Assembly (NCBI RefSeq): GCF_004022705.2 | Contig: NZ_RZOY02000005.1 | Coordinates: forward strand, 62,001-126,000 | DNA: 64,000 nucleotides | From: Mesorhizobium sp. M2D.F.Ca.ET.226.01.1.1 | GTDB taxonomy: Bacteria > Pseudomonadota > Alphaproteobacteria > Rhizobiales > Rhizobiaceae | Reading direction: 5' to 3' | In this document: positions 23,683 through 34,463 of the stretch, piece by piece | Layout: the number at the start of each line of letters is the position of its first letter | Numbering within the stretch: the first letter of the stretch is position 1 | Notes under the pieces: model-generated | The model's input: only the letters and a program-made list of their open reading frames with translations | Told to the model about the DNA's origin: nothing | The model's database searches: none | Translations under genes and position numbers: made by a program

Positions 23683-25326
23683 ATGAACAGGAACTACATT
23701 CTCCTCTTTCTGTTCAGCATCGTCATGACCGTCAGCGGGCTGGCCAGCCTGCCGCCGGTCGACCGCGACGAATCCCGCTTCGTCCAGTCGACCAAGCAGA
23801 TGGTCGAGACGGGCGACTATGTCGACATCCGCCTGCAGGACGTCACGCGCTACAAGAAGCCGATCGGCATCTACTGGCTGCAGTCGGCGGCCGTCGCGCT
23901 GAGCGGCGAGGGGCGGGCGGCGCCGATCTGGGTCTATCGCCTGGTCTCGATGCTGGGCATCGCGATCGCCGTGGCCGGCATCGGCTGGACCGGGACAAAA
24001 CTCTTCGGCGCCAATGCCGGGCTCGCCGCCGGCCTGATGATGGCGGCGATCTTCGCCACTGCCTTCGAGGGGCGCGACGCCAAGACCGACGCCATGCTTC
24101 TGGCCTGCTGCGTGCTGGCGCAAGGCGCGCTGGCGCAGGTCTATCTGGCGGCAAAGCGCAACGAACCGGTTCCCGGGCACCTGTCGTGGATCTTCTGGAT
24201 CGCGCAAGGGTTGGGCATCCTCATCAAGGGACCGGTTGCGCCGCTCTTGTCTCTGTTGACGGCCGCGGCGCTCTTTGCCTTCGACCGCGATTGGCGCTGG
24301 CTCTTGAAGCTCAAGCTCGTGCGTGGCGTGGCGATCGTGCTCGTCATCGTCCTGCCGTGGCTGATCCTCATCACCTGGAAGAGCGGCGGCGCCTTCTTCC
24401 AGGAGGCGGTCGGCAAGGACATGCTGAACAAGGTGGCGCAGGGCGAGGAATCGCACGGCCTGCCGCCCGGTTTCTATATGCTGACCTATTCGCTGTTCAT
24501 GTGGCCGTTCGGGCTGATCGCGGTCGGCGCCGGACTGCAGGCGATCAATCGTTTTTGGGACGATCCGCGCCTGCGCTTCTGCCTGGCCTGGTACATCCCG
24601 TTCTGGCTGGTCTTCGAGGCGATCCCGACCAAGCTGCCGCATTACGTGATGCCGGCCTATCCGGGCATGGCGCTGCTGATCGGCTGGCTGCTGACCTTGC
24701 CGGCGGACCAGGCCAACGCGCCGCTGAAGCGCTGGCAGACATGGCTGTGGTGGGCGACAGCTTTCGGCGTCGTCGTCGTGTCGGTCGGCCTTGCCGTCGT
24801 CTGCGTGGGCGCGCCGCTTTATCTCACCAGGACCTTCTCCTGGTGGAGCGTGCCTGCGGCGATCGCCGCGCTGGTCACCGGCTATCTTGCCTTTCCCCGG
24901 CAATTGCAGGTGCCGCTTGGCCGCATCGCCGCAATTGCGGTCGGCGCAGGCATCACCTTCAGCCTGCTGTTCGGCGTCATCGCGCCGTCGCTGAAGCCAA
25001 TCTGGCTGAGCCCGGCCGTCAAGGCCGCGGTCGAGGCCAACCGTCCCTGCGATACCACGGTGCTTGCCTCGGCGCGGTTCGAGGAGCCGAGCCTCGTCTT
25101 CCTGGTCGGCACCAAAACCGTGCTTACCGATGTGGAAGGCGTGGCGCGGCATCTGCTCTCCGATCCGTCCTGTGCCCTCGGCCTCGCGCCGATCAAGGAC
25201 GAGCAGAAGTTGACCGATGTGCTGGCTGCCCAAGGCAAGTCGGCCAAGCGGCTGACAGAGATCGATGGCATCAACTATTCGTCAGGAGACAAGCTCGCGC
25301 TCGGGCTTTACCGGGTGGCGCCGTGA
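23683..25326 (+). CDS. Membrane glycosyltransferase, GT39/ArnT-like
   Basis: A 547-residue polytopic membrane protein of the GT-C (PMT/ArnT) superfamily, which transfers a sugar from a polyprenyl-phosphate donor. The first periplasmic loop carries the catalytic acidic motif DRDESRF at 27-33. About eleven to twelve hydrophobic segments follow (for example GLGILIKGPVAPLL, FGVVVVSVGLAVVCVGAPL), then a ~120-residue soluble C-terminal part. ArnT-type enzymes decorate lipid A or other envelope glycans. The PAP2 phosphatase that follows after 48 bp fits lipid A or lipid-carrier metabolism. The acceptor is not known. Confidence 0.85.
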   Translation: MNRNYILLFLFSIVMTVSGLASLPPVDRDESRFVQSTKQMVETGDYVDIRLQDVTRYKKPIGIYWLQSAAVALSGEGRAAPIWVYRLVSMLGIAIAVAGIGWTGTKLFGANAGLAAGLMMAAIFATAFEGRDAKTDAMLLACCVLAQGALAQVYLAAKRNEPVPGHLSWIFWIAQGLGILIKGPVAPLLSLLTAAALFAFDRDWRWLLKLKLVRGVAIVLVIVLPWLILITWKSGGAFFQEAVGKDMLNKVAQGEESHGLPPGFYMLTYSLFMWPFGLIAVGAGLQAINRFWDDPRLRFCLAWYIPFWLVFEAIPTKLPHYVMPAYPGMALLIGWLLTLPADQANAPLKRWQTWLWWATAFGVVVVSVGLAVVCVGAPLYLTRTFSWWSVPAAIAALVTGYLAFPRQLQVPLGRIAAIAVGAGITFSLLFGVIAPSLKPIWLSPAVKAAVEANRPCDTTVLASARFEEPSLVFLVGTKTVLTDVEGVARHLLSDPSCALGLAPIKDEQKLTDVLAAQGKSAKRLTEIDGINYSSGDKLALGLYRVAP

Positions 25327-25374
25327 TGAATAGCCTCGGGCATCGAATGCCCTTATAGACTTTGCGCCAAAGCC

Positions 25375-26244
25375 ATGTCCGCCGCGCCCCTTGCCCTCTA
25401 CCGCCGCTCGCTCGGCAATTTCCGCGACACGATGTCGATCGTGAAGCGGCGCTTTGCCGTGCGCCCGGCGCGCTATCCGCGAATTCTATGGAGCGTCTGG
25501 CTCATAGCCTGGGCGCTGCTCACCGTGGCGATCTTCCTGCGTCTCGACGCCGCCGCTGGCGAGATGCGCGGCGAGTGGTCAGCCGGCTTCGTGCGCTTCA
25601 CCGATTTCTTCACGCAGTTTGGTCTGGGCGGCTGGTATCTTATTCCGGCGGCGATCTGCCTTGTCGCCGCCAATCTGACGGATTGGCGCGGCCTGTCCCG
25701 GCAAGGCCGGATGCTCGTCTACAACTGGACGTGTTTCGCCTTCCTGGTGCTTTGCGCCGTCGGCCTGTCCGGTCTGGCGGTCAATGTGCTTAAATACGGC
25801 ATCGGCCGCGCCCGGCCGCTTTATTTCAACGATTTCGGTGTGCTGTCGCTGCATCCATTCGCCATGGATGCGCGCTTCGCCGGCTTTCCCTCCGGCCATG
25901 CCACGACGATGGGCGCGGTTTTCGGCATCCTGCTGCTGATGTTCCCGCGGTGCTGGTATGTCGCTCTGGCGGTCACCGCCTGCATTGCCTCGACCCGCGT
26001 CTTCGTCGGCGCGCACTATCCAAGCGACACGGTTGCGGGCTTCGGCCTGGGGCTGGCATTCGCGGTGGTCTCGGGTCTGGTGTTTGCCAGGCTGGGTTTC
26101 ATCTTCGGTCAGACAAGCGCGAAGCTGCCGGTGCGCAAGCGGACATTCCGGCTGATACCATCCCGCGCGGCGAGGGGCAGGGCTTCGATGGCCGACCGGA
26201 TCGAGGGTGGCGAAGTCGGCGCCGATGGGACGCCGACCCGTTAA
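25375..26244 (+). CDS. PAP2-family membrane phosphatase (LpxE/lipid phosphatase-like)
   Basis: A 289-residue inner-membrane phosphatase. The three PAP2 motifs are present: K140-x6-RP148 (KYGIGRARP), PSGH at 172-175, and R208-x5-H214-x3-D218 (TRVFVGAHYPSD, with Thr where Ser is usual). About five or six transmembrane segments surround them. Substrates in this family include lipid A 1-phosphate, phosphatidylglycerol phosphate and undecaprenyl pyrophosphate. It is co-directional with the ArnT-like gene 48 bp upstream, so an envelope-lipid role is likely. A later ATG (25432) is also possible as start. Confidence 0.87.
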   Translation: MSAAPLALYRRSLGNFRDTMSIVKRRFAVRPARYPRILWSVWLIAWALLTVAIFLRLDAAAGEMRGEWSAGFVRFTDFFTQFGLGGWYLIPAAICLVAANLTDWRGLSRQGRMLVYNWTCFAFLVLCAVGLSGLAVNVLKYGIGRARPLYFNDFGVLSLHPFAMDARFAGFPSGHATTMGAVFGILLLMFPRCWYVALAVTACIASTRVFVGAHYPSDTVAGFGLGLAFAVVSGLVFARLGFIFGQTSAKLPVRKRTFRLIPSRAARGRASMADRIEGGEVGADGTPTR

Positions 26245-26271
26245 AGCTCTTGGCCGGGCAGCTTTCCGCGC

Positions 26272-26946
26272 TTAGCGCAGGCGCTTTGGCCGCGGATCTG
26301 CGAGCTCGCCCGCCAGGCGCCGGTCGAGATAGTCGGCGCATTCATGGATCAGCAACTCGGCGTCATTGGCGAAGAAATGGTTGGCGCCGGGCAGCGTCTT
26401 CTGGGTGATGGTGATGCCCTTTTGCGTGTGCAGCTTGTCGACCAGCCCTTGCACGTCCTTGGGCGGCGCCACCTTGTCGGCATCGCCATGGATGATCAGG
26501 CCGGATGACGGGCAGGGCGCCAGGAACGAGAAATCATAGGTGTTGGGCTGCGGCGCGACCGAGATGAAGCCTTCGATCTCGGGCCGGCGCATGAGAAGCT
26601 GCATGCCGATCCACGAGCCGAAGGAATAGCCAGCAACCCAGCAGCTCTTCGAATCCGGATGCAGCGACTGCACCCAGTCGAGTGCCGCGGCCGCGTCCGA
26701 CAATTCGCCGGTGCCGTGGTCGAACTCGCCCTGGCTGCGGCCGATGCCGCGGAAGTTGAAGCGCAGCACGGTGAAATCGCGCTTCTGGAACATATAGAAG
26801 AGGTCGTAGACGATCTTGTTGTTCATCGTGCCGCCAAATTGCGGGTGCGGGTGCAGCACGATGGCGATCGGGGCGCTCTTTTCCTTCGAGGGCTGATAGC
26901 GTCCCTCCAGGCGACCAGCCGGACCGGCGAAAATGACCTCAGGCAT
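26272..26946 (-). CDS. Alpha/beta hydrolase of the dienelactone/YpfH-like group
   Basis: A 224-residue cytoplasmic hydrolase. The nucleophile elbow is GYSFGS with Ser108, the likely acid is in HGDADKVAPP (about 153-161), and His190 sits in GANHFF. The N-terminal LHPHPQFGGTMNNK motif is characteristic of a widespread proteobacterial subfamily, often annotated only as alpha/beta hydrolase. ATG 26946 has GGAG upstream. It converges on the PAP2 gene and is divergent from the suf-linked cysteine desulfurase. The physiological ester or thioester substrate is unknown. Confidence 0.88.
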   Translation of the reverse strand: MPEVIFAGPAGRLEGRYQPSKEKSAPIAIVLHPHPQFGGTMNNKIVYDLFYMFQKRDFTVLRFNFRGIGRSQGEFDHGTGELSDAAAALDWVQSLHPDSKSCWVAGYSFGSWIGMQLLMRRPEIEGFISVAPQPNTYDFSFLAPCPSSGLIIHGDADKVAPPKDVQGLVDKLHTQKGITITQKTLPGANHFFANDAELLIHECADYLDRRLAGELADPRPKRLR

Positions 26947-27210
26947 AAAATACTCCACGTGGTATACGAAGGCGCTTGCCTGGAACTCTTCTGGCCCAGC
27001 TCTCCTACGGCCATGCCCTCTGTGGCCTTGACGCAGGGCGAGCGTCTTCCTAGAAGCTAGTTTAGAATTGTTCAAAACTGGGAGGCCGAAACCGCATGGT
27101 TCGGTCGCCCGCGCCGCAAGCCGGGTAAATAGGACGGCTTGCCTTGCAATTTCAAGGAAATAACGCGCTATCCTCGCGGGATAGTTGGCGGAAGGACGAA
27201 CTGAGCGAAA
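26947..27210. promoter_or_regulatory. Divergent promoter region, hydrolase / suf operon
   Basis: A 264-bp gap between two outward-facing genes, with an AT-richer section near 27050-27180. It must contain the promoter of the suf cluster's first gene. I see no clear iron- or IscR-type operator in it. Confidence 0.4.
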
Positions 27211-28371
27211 ATGGCCGCAACCCGCGCCTATCTCGACTACAACGCCAGCGCGCCGCTCATTGCGGAAGCGCGGGCGGCGATGGTTGCCGCGCTCGATGCC
27301 GCCAACCCGTCGTCGGTCCACACCGAGGGCCGCGCTTCGCGCCGGCTGGTCGAGGATGCGCGCCGCGACGTGGCGCGGCTGGTCAACGCCAGGCCGGAGC
27401 ACGTCGTCTTCACCTCCGGCGCCACCGAAGCCGCTTCAACGCTGCTTACGCCTGACTGGCAGATGGGGCGCGGCGCGATCCGCATGAGCCACCTCTATGT
27501 TTCCGAGGCCGACCATCCCTGCATCCTGAATGGCGGGCGGTTTGCCGCGACACAGGTAACGAAGATAGGCGTCGACCGGAACGGCATTGCCGATCTCGAG
27601 GCCCTTGCCACCGCGCTCGCCGCGCATGACAAGGGCGCCGGCCTGCCGCTGGTGGCGATCCATGCCGCCAACAACGAGACCGGCGTTGTCCAGCCGGTCA
27701 AGCGTATCGCCGAAATCGTCAAGGCCGCCGGCGGGGTTCTGGTCGTCGACGCCGTGCAGGCTGCCGGCCGGATTCCGCTCGATATGTCAGCTCCTTATGC
27801 CGATTATCTGATCCTGTCGTCGCACAAGATCGGCGGCCCCAAGGGCGTCGGCGCGATCGTCGCCGCGTCCGACCTGATGATGCCGCGGCCGCTGGTCAGT
27901 GGCGGCGGCCAGGAGAAGGGTCATCGCGCCGGTACGGAAAACGTCGCCGGGGTCCCCGGTTTCGGCGCCGCCGCGCGGGCAGCGCTCGCGGGCCTGGACG
28001 ACATCGATGCCATTGCGCGACGCCGCGACGAGATCGAGGCGATCGTGACGGAATTGGCGCCGGACGCGGAAATATTCGGAAATGGCGCTCAGAGGCTTGC
28101 CAACACGACATTCTTCGCTATTCCCGGCGTCAAGGCCGAGACGGCGCAGATCGCTTTCGATCTTGCCGGCGTCGCGCTGTCGGCGGGCTCGGCCTGCTCG
28201 TCGGGAAAAGTCGGGCCAAGCCATGTGCTGAAGGCGATGGGCCATGGCGACAGCCTGGGCGCCTTGCGGGTCTCGATCGGCCCTGCGACCGGCGCCGAGG
28301 ACATCGCGGCCTTCCGGGCGGCGCTGGCCGGCATCGTCGCCCGCCGCGCGGGTAAGGAACAAGCCGCCTGA
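27211..28371 (+). CDS. Cysteine desulfurase, NifS/IscS class (first gene of the suf cluster)
   Basis: A 386-residue PLP enzyme that takes sulfur from cysteine for Fe-S assembly. It begins YLDYNASAP as in NifS/IscS. Lys206 in SSHKIGGPKGVG binds PLP, and Cys329 in SAGSACSSGKVGPSHVL is the persulfide carrier in the long flexible loop of the class I type. It is distinct from the class II SufS encoded downstream at 32329, so this one operon has both desulfurase types, as in other alphaproteobacteria. It lies 190 bp before sufB. It is often labelled IscS or NifS-like; I leave the symbol empty. Confidence 0.9.
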   Translation: MAATRAYLDYNASAPLIAEARAAMVAALDAANPSSVHTEGRASRRLVEDARRDVARLVNARPEHVVFTSGATEAASTLLTPDWQMGRGAIRMSHLYVSEADHPCILNGGRFAATQVTKIGVDRNGIADLEALATALAAHDKGAGLPLVAIHAANNETGVVQPVKRIAEIVKAAGGVLVVDAVQAAGRIPLDMSAPYADYLILSSHKIGGPKGVGAIVAASDLMMPRPLVSGGGQEKGHRAGTENVAGVPGFGAAARAALAGLDDIDAIARRRDEIEAIVTELAPDAEIFGNGAQRLANTTFFAIPGVKAETAQIAFDLAGVALSAGSACSSGKVGPSHVLKAMGHGDSLGALRVSIGPATGAEDIAAFRAALAGIVARRAGKEQAA

Positions 28372-28479
28372 CGGTGGCAAAGACGAATTCAGGCCTCGTG
28401 GCCTGGTAGAGCCGTGCGTTTTGTCCTGGCCGGGTGAATTTCCGGTGGACACGCACTATATGGAACTTACTCCGCTGCG

Positions 28480-28525
28480 CATCCCTGCCGGGATGTGATC
28501 ACAGCGGTGCCATAGTTTGAAAACT
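28480..28525 (+). promoter_or_regulatory. Hairpin and palindrome upstream of sufB
   Basis: CATCCC-TGCC-GGGATG (28480-28495) forms a small hairpin, and AGTTTGAAAACT (28514-28525) is an inverted repeat with a 2-bp centre, both within 85 bp of the sufB start. They are candidates for an internal regulatory site or mRNA processing between the desulfurase and sufB. No match to a named iron operator is claimed. Confidence 0.4.
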
Positions 28526-28561
28526 GTCGGGCCTTGACCCCGGCGTGGATGGAGAACGCTT

Positions 28562-30082
<1,521 letters not shown>

Positions 30083-30109
30083 CCGGACAAGATATTCAGG
30101 AAAGAAAAT

Positions 30110-30865
30110 ATGCTTGAAATCAGAAACCTTCACGCCCGCATCGTCGATGACGGCACCGAGATCATCCGCGGCCTGAACCTGACGGTGAAAGCCGGCGAGG
30201 TCGCCGCTATCATGGGGCCGAACGGCTCGGGCAAGTCGACGCTGTCCTATATCCTGGCTGGCCGCGAGGACTATGAGGTGACCGAGGGCGACATCCTCTA
30301 TAACGGCCAGTCAATCCTCGAAATGGACCCGGCCGAGCGCGCCACCGCTGGCATCTTCCTCGCCTTCCAGTATCCGATGGAGATACCGGGCGTGGCGACG
30401 ATGGAATTCCTGAAAGTGGCGATGAACGAGCAGCGCAAGGCGCGCGGCGAGGAACCGCTGAAAGTGCCGGAGTTCCTGAAGCGCGTGAAGGAAGCCGCAG
30501 CCACGCTCAACATGGACATCAACATGCTGAAGCGCCCGCTCAATGTCGGCTTCTCCGGCGGCGAGAAGAAGCGCGCCGAGATCCTGCAGATGAAGCTCTT
30601 GGAGCCGAAGCTCTGCGTGCTCGACGAGACCGATTCCGGCCTCGACATCGATGCGCTGAAGATCGTCTCCGACGGCGTCAACGCGCTGCGTTCGCCGGAC
30701 CGCGCCATCGTCGTCATCACCCACTACCAGCGCCTGCTCGAGCACATCGTGCCTGATACGGTGCACGTGCTCTACAAGGGCCAGGTTATCAAGTCTGGCG
30801 ACAAGTCGCTGGCGCTCGATCTCGAGGCCAATGGCTATGCCGGCGTGATCGGCGAAGCCGCGTGA
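30110..30865 (+). CDS. sufC: Fe-S assembly ATPase SufC
   Basis: A 251-residue ABC-type soluble ATPase that drives conformational change in SufBC2D. Walker A GPNGSGKST is at 36-44. The signature reads FSGGEKKRAEI, with the SufC-specific GGEKKR in place of GGQ. Walker B plus D-loop reads CVLDETDSGLDIDAL, also SufC-specific. AGGAAAG precedes the start. sufD begins 1 bp after the stop, so the two are translationally coupled. Confidence 0.97.
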   Translation: MLEIRNLHARIVDDGTEIIRGLNLTVKAGEVAAIMGPNGSGKSTLSYILAGREDYEVTEGDILYNGQSILEMDPAERATAGIFLAFQYPMEIPGVATMEFLKVAMNEQRKARGEEPLKVPEFLKRVKEAAATLNMDINMLKRPLNVGFSGGEKKRAEILQMKLLEPKLCVLDETDSGLDIDALKIVSDGVNALRSPDRAIVVITHYQRLLEHIVPDTVHVLYKGQVIKSGDKSLALDLEANGYAGVIGEAA

Positions 30866-30866
30866 G

Positions 30867-32162
30867 ATGGGAGCAGTCGAGGCGAAAGTCATGAACATGC
30901 ACGCACAGCCCCAGCGGACCTTGGCCGAGACGGCGCTGATCGATGCCTTCGGCGAGCGGCTCTCGCTGCTGCCCGGCGACGGCGCGGTGATGACCAAGCG
31001 CGACGACGCGATCGAGGCGATCAAGCACGGCCTGCCGACGCGCCGCATCGAATCCTGGCACTATACGGACCTGCGCCGGCTGCTGACCAAGGTGCCGGCT
31101 TTCGAGGCCGGCGCGGTCGGGAAGGCGCTTGCGCCGGTTCTTGAAGGCTCGGCCGTGCTACCGGTGCTGAACGGCGTCTCGAACGCCAAGCTGCCGGAGA
31201 TCGAAGGCGTCACCGTGCAACGCCTTTCGGAGAAGCTGACCGACGGCAGCATCGCGCCGGGGCTCGACCGCTATGGCGACGACGATGCGATCGGCGCGCT
31301 GAATACGGCCTTCGTCGCCGACGGTTATTTTGTCGACATTGCCGACGGCACCGAGCTGGAAAAGCCGATCGAATTGCAGAACCTGCAGGCCGGCGGCCAG
31401 TCGCATGTGCGGCTGCTGACGCGGGTCGGTGGCGGCGCCAAAGCGATTGTAGTCGAGCGCCAGACGGGCGAGGGCGACGAGGCACTTGTCAGCTCGGTCA
31501 GCCAACTCGTGGTCGGTGACGGCGCGGAGGTGACCTGGCTGATCGTGCAGGAGCAGCCGGACACGGCAACGCATCTCGCCCAGTTCAAGGCGCATATCGG
31601 CAAGGACGCCAAGCTGACGCTGTTCGTGATGAATGCAGGCGGCAAGCTGGTTCGGCAGGAGGTCGTCGTCAGGACGACGGGCGAGGGCGCCGACTTCAAA
31701 TTGCGCGGCATTAACCTTCTGGCCGGCGACACGCACACCGACACCACCATGGTGCTCGACCACGCCGTGCCGCATACGACCTCGACGGAAGTGATGCGCA
31801 ACGTGGTGACCGGCAAGGCGCGCGGCGTCTTCCAGGGCCGCATCAACGTGCATCAATATGCGCAGAAGACCAACGCGAAGATGGCCTGCAACACGCTATT
31901 GCTGTCGGACGATGGCGAGTTCTCGACCAAGCCGGAGCTGGAGATCTTCGCCGACGACGTCGTCTGCGGCCATGGCGCGACGGTCACCGAGATCGACCAC
32001 AACCACCTGTTCTACCTGATGGCGCGCGGCATCGACGAGAAGAGTGCTCGGGGTCTCCTGGTGAAGGCGTTCGTCGCTGAGGTGATCGAAGAACTGGACG
32101 ACGAAGCGCTGGTTGAGGCGCTGGAAGTGCGGCTCGACGGCTGGTTTTCGACGCACGGGTAG
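30867..32162 (+). CDS. sufD: Fe-S assembly protein SufD
   Basis: A 431-residue SufB paralogue that pairs with SufB in the SufBC2D complex and is needed for iron entry. The SufBD-family core appears in the C-terminal half: YAQKTNAKMACNTLLLSDDG and CGHGATVTEIDHNHLFYLMARG, which holds the conserved His corresponding to E. coli SufD His360. The N-terminal part is variable, as usual. ATG 30867 directly follows sufC, but ATG 30891, preceded by GAGGCGA, could be the real start. A palindromic element of about 125 bp lies between this gene and sufS. Confidence 0.94.
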   Translation: MGAVEAKVMNMHAQPQRTLAETALIDAFGERLSLLPGDGAVMTKRDDAIEAIKHGLPTRRIESWHYTDLRRLLTKVPAFEAGAVGKALAPVLEGSAVLPVLNGVSNAKLPEIEGVTVQRLSEKLTDGSIAPGLDRYGDDDAIGALNTAFVADGYFVDIADGTELEKPIELQNLQAGGQSHVRLLTRVGGGAKAIVVERQTGEGDEALVSSVSQLVVGDGAEVTWLIVQEQPDTATHLAQFKAHIGKDAKLTLFVMNAGGKLVRQEVVVRTTGEGADFKLRGINLLAGDTHTDTTMVLDHAVPHTTSTEVMRNVVTGKARGVFQGRINVHQYAQKTNAKMACNTLLLSDDGEFSTKPELEIFADDVVCGHGATVTEIDHNHLFYLMARGIDEKSARGLLVKAFVAEVIEELDDEALVEALEVRLDGWFSTHG

Positions 32163-32178
32163 CGGCGTAGGGCGCAGG

Positions 32179-32304
32179 CCCCTCATCCGGCCGCTTCGCG
32201 GCCACCTTCTCCCCGAGGGGAGAAGAGGCAGGTGCGACGTTGGTGACCTCCTCTCCCCACCGGGGAGAGGGTGGCCGGAGCGAAGCGGAGGTCGGGTGAG
32301 GGGG
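32179..32304. repeat. Rhizobial intergenic palindromic element (RIME-like)
   Basis: CCCCTCATCCGGCC and CTTCTCCCC on the left are answered inverted by GGGGAGAGGGTGGCCGGA and GGGTGAGGGG on the right, with further inner hairpins. This is the usual build of RIME-type repeats in rhizobia. It occupies nearly the whole sufD-sufS gap and would fold in the suf mRNA 25 nt before the sufS start. Confidence 0.8.
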
Positions 32305-32328
32305 AGCCACTTTGGAAGGTTGATTGCT

Positions 32329-33570
32329 GTGGACCAGAAGATCGAAACCACTCCCTACGACGTCGAGGCGATCCGCCGCGACTTCCCGATCCTGTCGCGC
32401 CAGGTTTACGGCAAGCCGCTGATCTATCTCGACAACGGCGCTTCGGCGCAGAAGCCGCAGGTGGTGCTCGACACGATCCAGCATGCCTATTCCCAGGAAT
32501 ACGCCAACGTGCATCGCGGCCTGCATTTCCTGTCGAACGCCGCGACCGACGCCTATGAGAAGGCGCGGGAGTCGGTGCGCCGCTTCCTCAATGCGCCGAG
32601 CACCGACAATATCGTCTTCACCTCCAACACCACCTCGGCGATCAACACGGTCGCCTATGGCTGGGGCATGCCGCGGATCGGCGAGGGCGACGAGATCGTG
32701 CTCTCGATCATGGAGCACCATTCCAACATCGTGCCGTGGCATTTTATCCGCGAGCGGCAGGGCGCCAAGCTTGTCTGGGTGCCGGTCGACGATCTCGGCG
32801 TGTTTCACATCGAGGAATTCGAGAAGCGGCTGACCGACCGCACAAAACTCGTCGCCATCACGCAGATGTCCAACGCGCTGGGCACGGTGACGCCGATCAA
32901 GGAGATCGTGCGCATCGCGCATGCGCGTGGAATTCCTGTCCTGGTCGACGGCAGCCAGAGCGCGGTGCACATGCCGATCGACGTGCAGGACCTCGATTGC
33001 GATTTCTTCGTCTTCACCGGCCACAAGGTCTACGGCCCGTCGGGCATCGGCGTGCTCTACGGCAAGAAGGACAGGCTGGAAGAGATGCGGCCCTTCATGG
33101 GCGGCGGCGAGATGATCGAGGAGGTGACGGAAGACATCGTGACCTACAACGAGCCGCCGCACCGCTTCGAGGCCGGCACGCCGCCGATCGTGCAGGCAAT
33201 CGGGCTAGGTGCCGCGCTCGACTATATGGAAAAAATCGGCCGCGAACGCATCGCGGCGCATGAGGCGGATCTCAAGACTTACGCGCATGAGCGGCTGCGC
33301 GCCATCAATTCGCTGCGCATCTTCGGCGACGCGCCCGGCAAGGGCGCCATCATCTCGTTCGAATTGCAAGGTATCCACGCGCATGACGTGTCGATGGTGA
33401 TCGACCGGCAGGGTGTTGCTGTCCGCGCCGGCACCCATTGCGCCCAGCCGCTGTTGAAACGCTTCGGCGTCACCTCCACATGCAGGGCATCGTTCGGCAT
33501 GTATAATACCAGGGCCGAAGTCGACGCTTTGGCCGAGGCGCTGGAAAAGGCGCGAAAGTTCTTCGGGTGA
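32329..33570 (+). CDS. sufS: Cysteine desulfurase SufS (class II)
   Basis: A 413-residue PLP-dependent desulfurase, also acting as selenocysteine lyase in the family, which gives sulfur to the Suf scaffold. It starts with the conserved DFPILSRQVYGKPLIYLDNGA. Lys233 in TGHKVYGPSGIG binds PLP, and Cys371 in RAGTHCAQPLL is the persulfide-forming residue of class II enzymes. GTG 32329 is the start: AAGG lies 9 nt upstream and the conserved sequence begins just after it. The longer in-frame reading crosses the palindromic element and is not credible. The DUF59 gene overlaps its stop. Confidence 0.96.
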   Translation: MDQKIETTPYDVEAIRRDFPILSRQVYGKPLIYLDNGASAQKPQVVLDTIQHAYSQEYANVHRGLHFLSNAATDAYEKARESVRRFLNAPSTDNIVFTSNTTSAINTVAYGWGMPRIGEGDEIVLSIMEHHSNIVPWHFIRERQGAKLVWVPVDDLGVFHIEEFEKRLTDRTKLVAITQMSNALGTVTPIKEIVRIAHARGIPVLVDGSQSAVHMPIDVQDLDCDFFVFTGHKVYGPSGIGVLYGKKDRLEEMRPFMGGGEMIEEVTEDIVTYNEPPHRFEAGTPPIVQAIGLGAALDYMEKIGRERIAAHEADLKTYAHERLRAINSLRIFGDAPGKGAIISFELQGIHAHDVSMVIDRQGVAVRAGTHCAQPLLKRFGVTSTCRASFGMYNTRAEVDALAEALEKARKFFG

Positions 33571-33968
33571 CGATGATGGACGATGTGAGCACAACCGCAG
33601 AGACCGCGCCCGAGACGGCCGCGAACGGCATCGTCTCGGCTTCGGCGATCCCCGCCGACGAGCTGGCGCGGCTGACCGACGATATCGTCTCGGCGCTGAA
33701 GACGGTCTACGATCCGGAAATCCCGGCCGATATCTATGAGCTCGGCCTCGTCTACAAGATCGACATCGAGGACGACCGCTCGGTCAAGATCGACATGACT
33801 TTGACCGCGCCTGGCTGCCCGGTGGCCGGCGAAATGCCTGGATGGGTCGAGAACGCCGTCGGCGCCGTCGAGGGCGTTTCCGGCGTCGAGGTCTCAATGG
33901 TGTTCGATCCGCCGTGGACGCCGGACCGCATGTCGGAAGAGGCGCAGGTGGCGGTCGGGTGGTATTGA
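33567..33968 (+). CDS. sufT: SUF-associated DUF59 (MIP18/PaaD-like) protein
   Basis: A 133-residue protein whose last ~100 residues are a DUF59/FeS_assembly_P domain: YDPEIPADIYELGLVYKI, then the conserved TAPGCPVAGEMP containing the reactive Cys, and VFDPPWTPDRMSEEA. Such proteins help mature Fe-S enzymes and are commonly named SufT in suf operons. The first ~30 residues are acidic and low in complexity. The start could be GTG 33567 (overlapping the sufS stop) or ATG 33573; the overlap means coupled translation either way. sufA follows after 94 bp. Confidence 0.9.
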   Translation: MTMMDDVSTTAETAPETAANGIVSASAIPADELARLTDDIVSALKTVYDPEIPADIYELGLVYKIDIEDDRSVKIDMTLTAPGCPVAGEMPGWVENAVGAVEGVSGVEVSMVFDPPWTPDRMSEEAQVAVGWY

Positions 33969-34062
33969 GGCCGATACCCTTGCGCCAGTGGTAAAACTTC
34001 ACCATTTTAGGTGAGAGTCATTCGGCAGGCCTTGAACCTGCAGGGAATGGAGAAGGAAAAAC

Positions 34063-34443
34063 ATGGGACGTTTCGCCGTCATCACGATGACCGACAAGGC
34101 CGCTGATCGCGTGCGCGAGATCGTGGCTGCGCGCGACAACGCGCATGGCATCCGCCTCGGCATCAAGAAGGGCGGCTGCGCCGGCATGGAGTACACGGTC
34201 GACCTGGTGACCGAGCCGAACCCCAAGGACGACCATATCGAACGTGACGGCGCGCATGTCTATGTCGCGCCCGAAGCCGCGCTTTTCCTGTTCGGCACCG
34301 AGATGGATTTCGAGCAGACGACGCTGCGCACCGGTTTCACCTTCAAGAATCCGAACCAGAGCTCGGCCTGCGGCTGCGGCGAATCCGTTGAATTGAAGCC
34401 CGCCGACCTCAAGGCGCTGGCCGAGGCGCGGGCTTCGGCCTGA
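34063..34443 (+). CDS. sufA: A-type Fe-S carrier protein SufA/IscA
   Basis: A 126-residue HesB/IscA-family carrier that takes new clusters from the SufBCD scaffold to target enzymes. The three ligand cysteines are present: Cys39 in GGCAGMEY, and Cys103 and Cys105 in SACGCGES. AGAAGGAA precedes the start. It is the last gene of the suf cluster and converges on the RidA-family gene, with only 20 bp between stops. Confidence 0.95.
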   Translation: MGRFAVITMTDKAADRVREIVAARDNAHGIRLGIKKGGCAGMEYTVDLVTEPNPKDDHIERDGAHVYVAPEAALFLFGTEMDFEQTTLRTGFTFKNPNQSSACGCGESVELKPADLKALAEARASA

Positions 34444-34463
34444 GGAATTCCTGGCACGCTGCC

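Noticed and set aside
32113..32328. Long N-terminal extension of SufS through the palindromic element
   Set aside because: The added residues encode the repeat and overlap sufD; the GTG at 32329 has a well-placed ribosome site and starts the conserved region.
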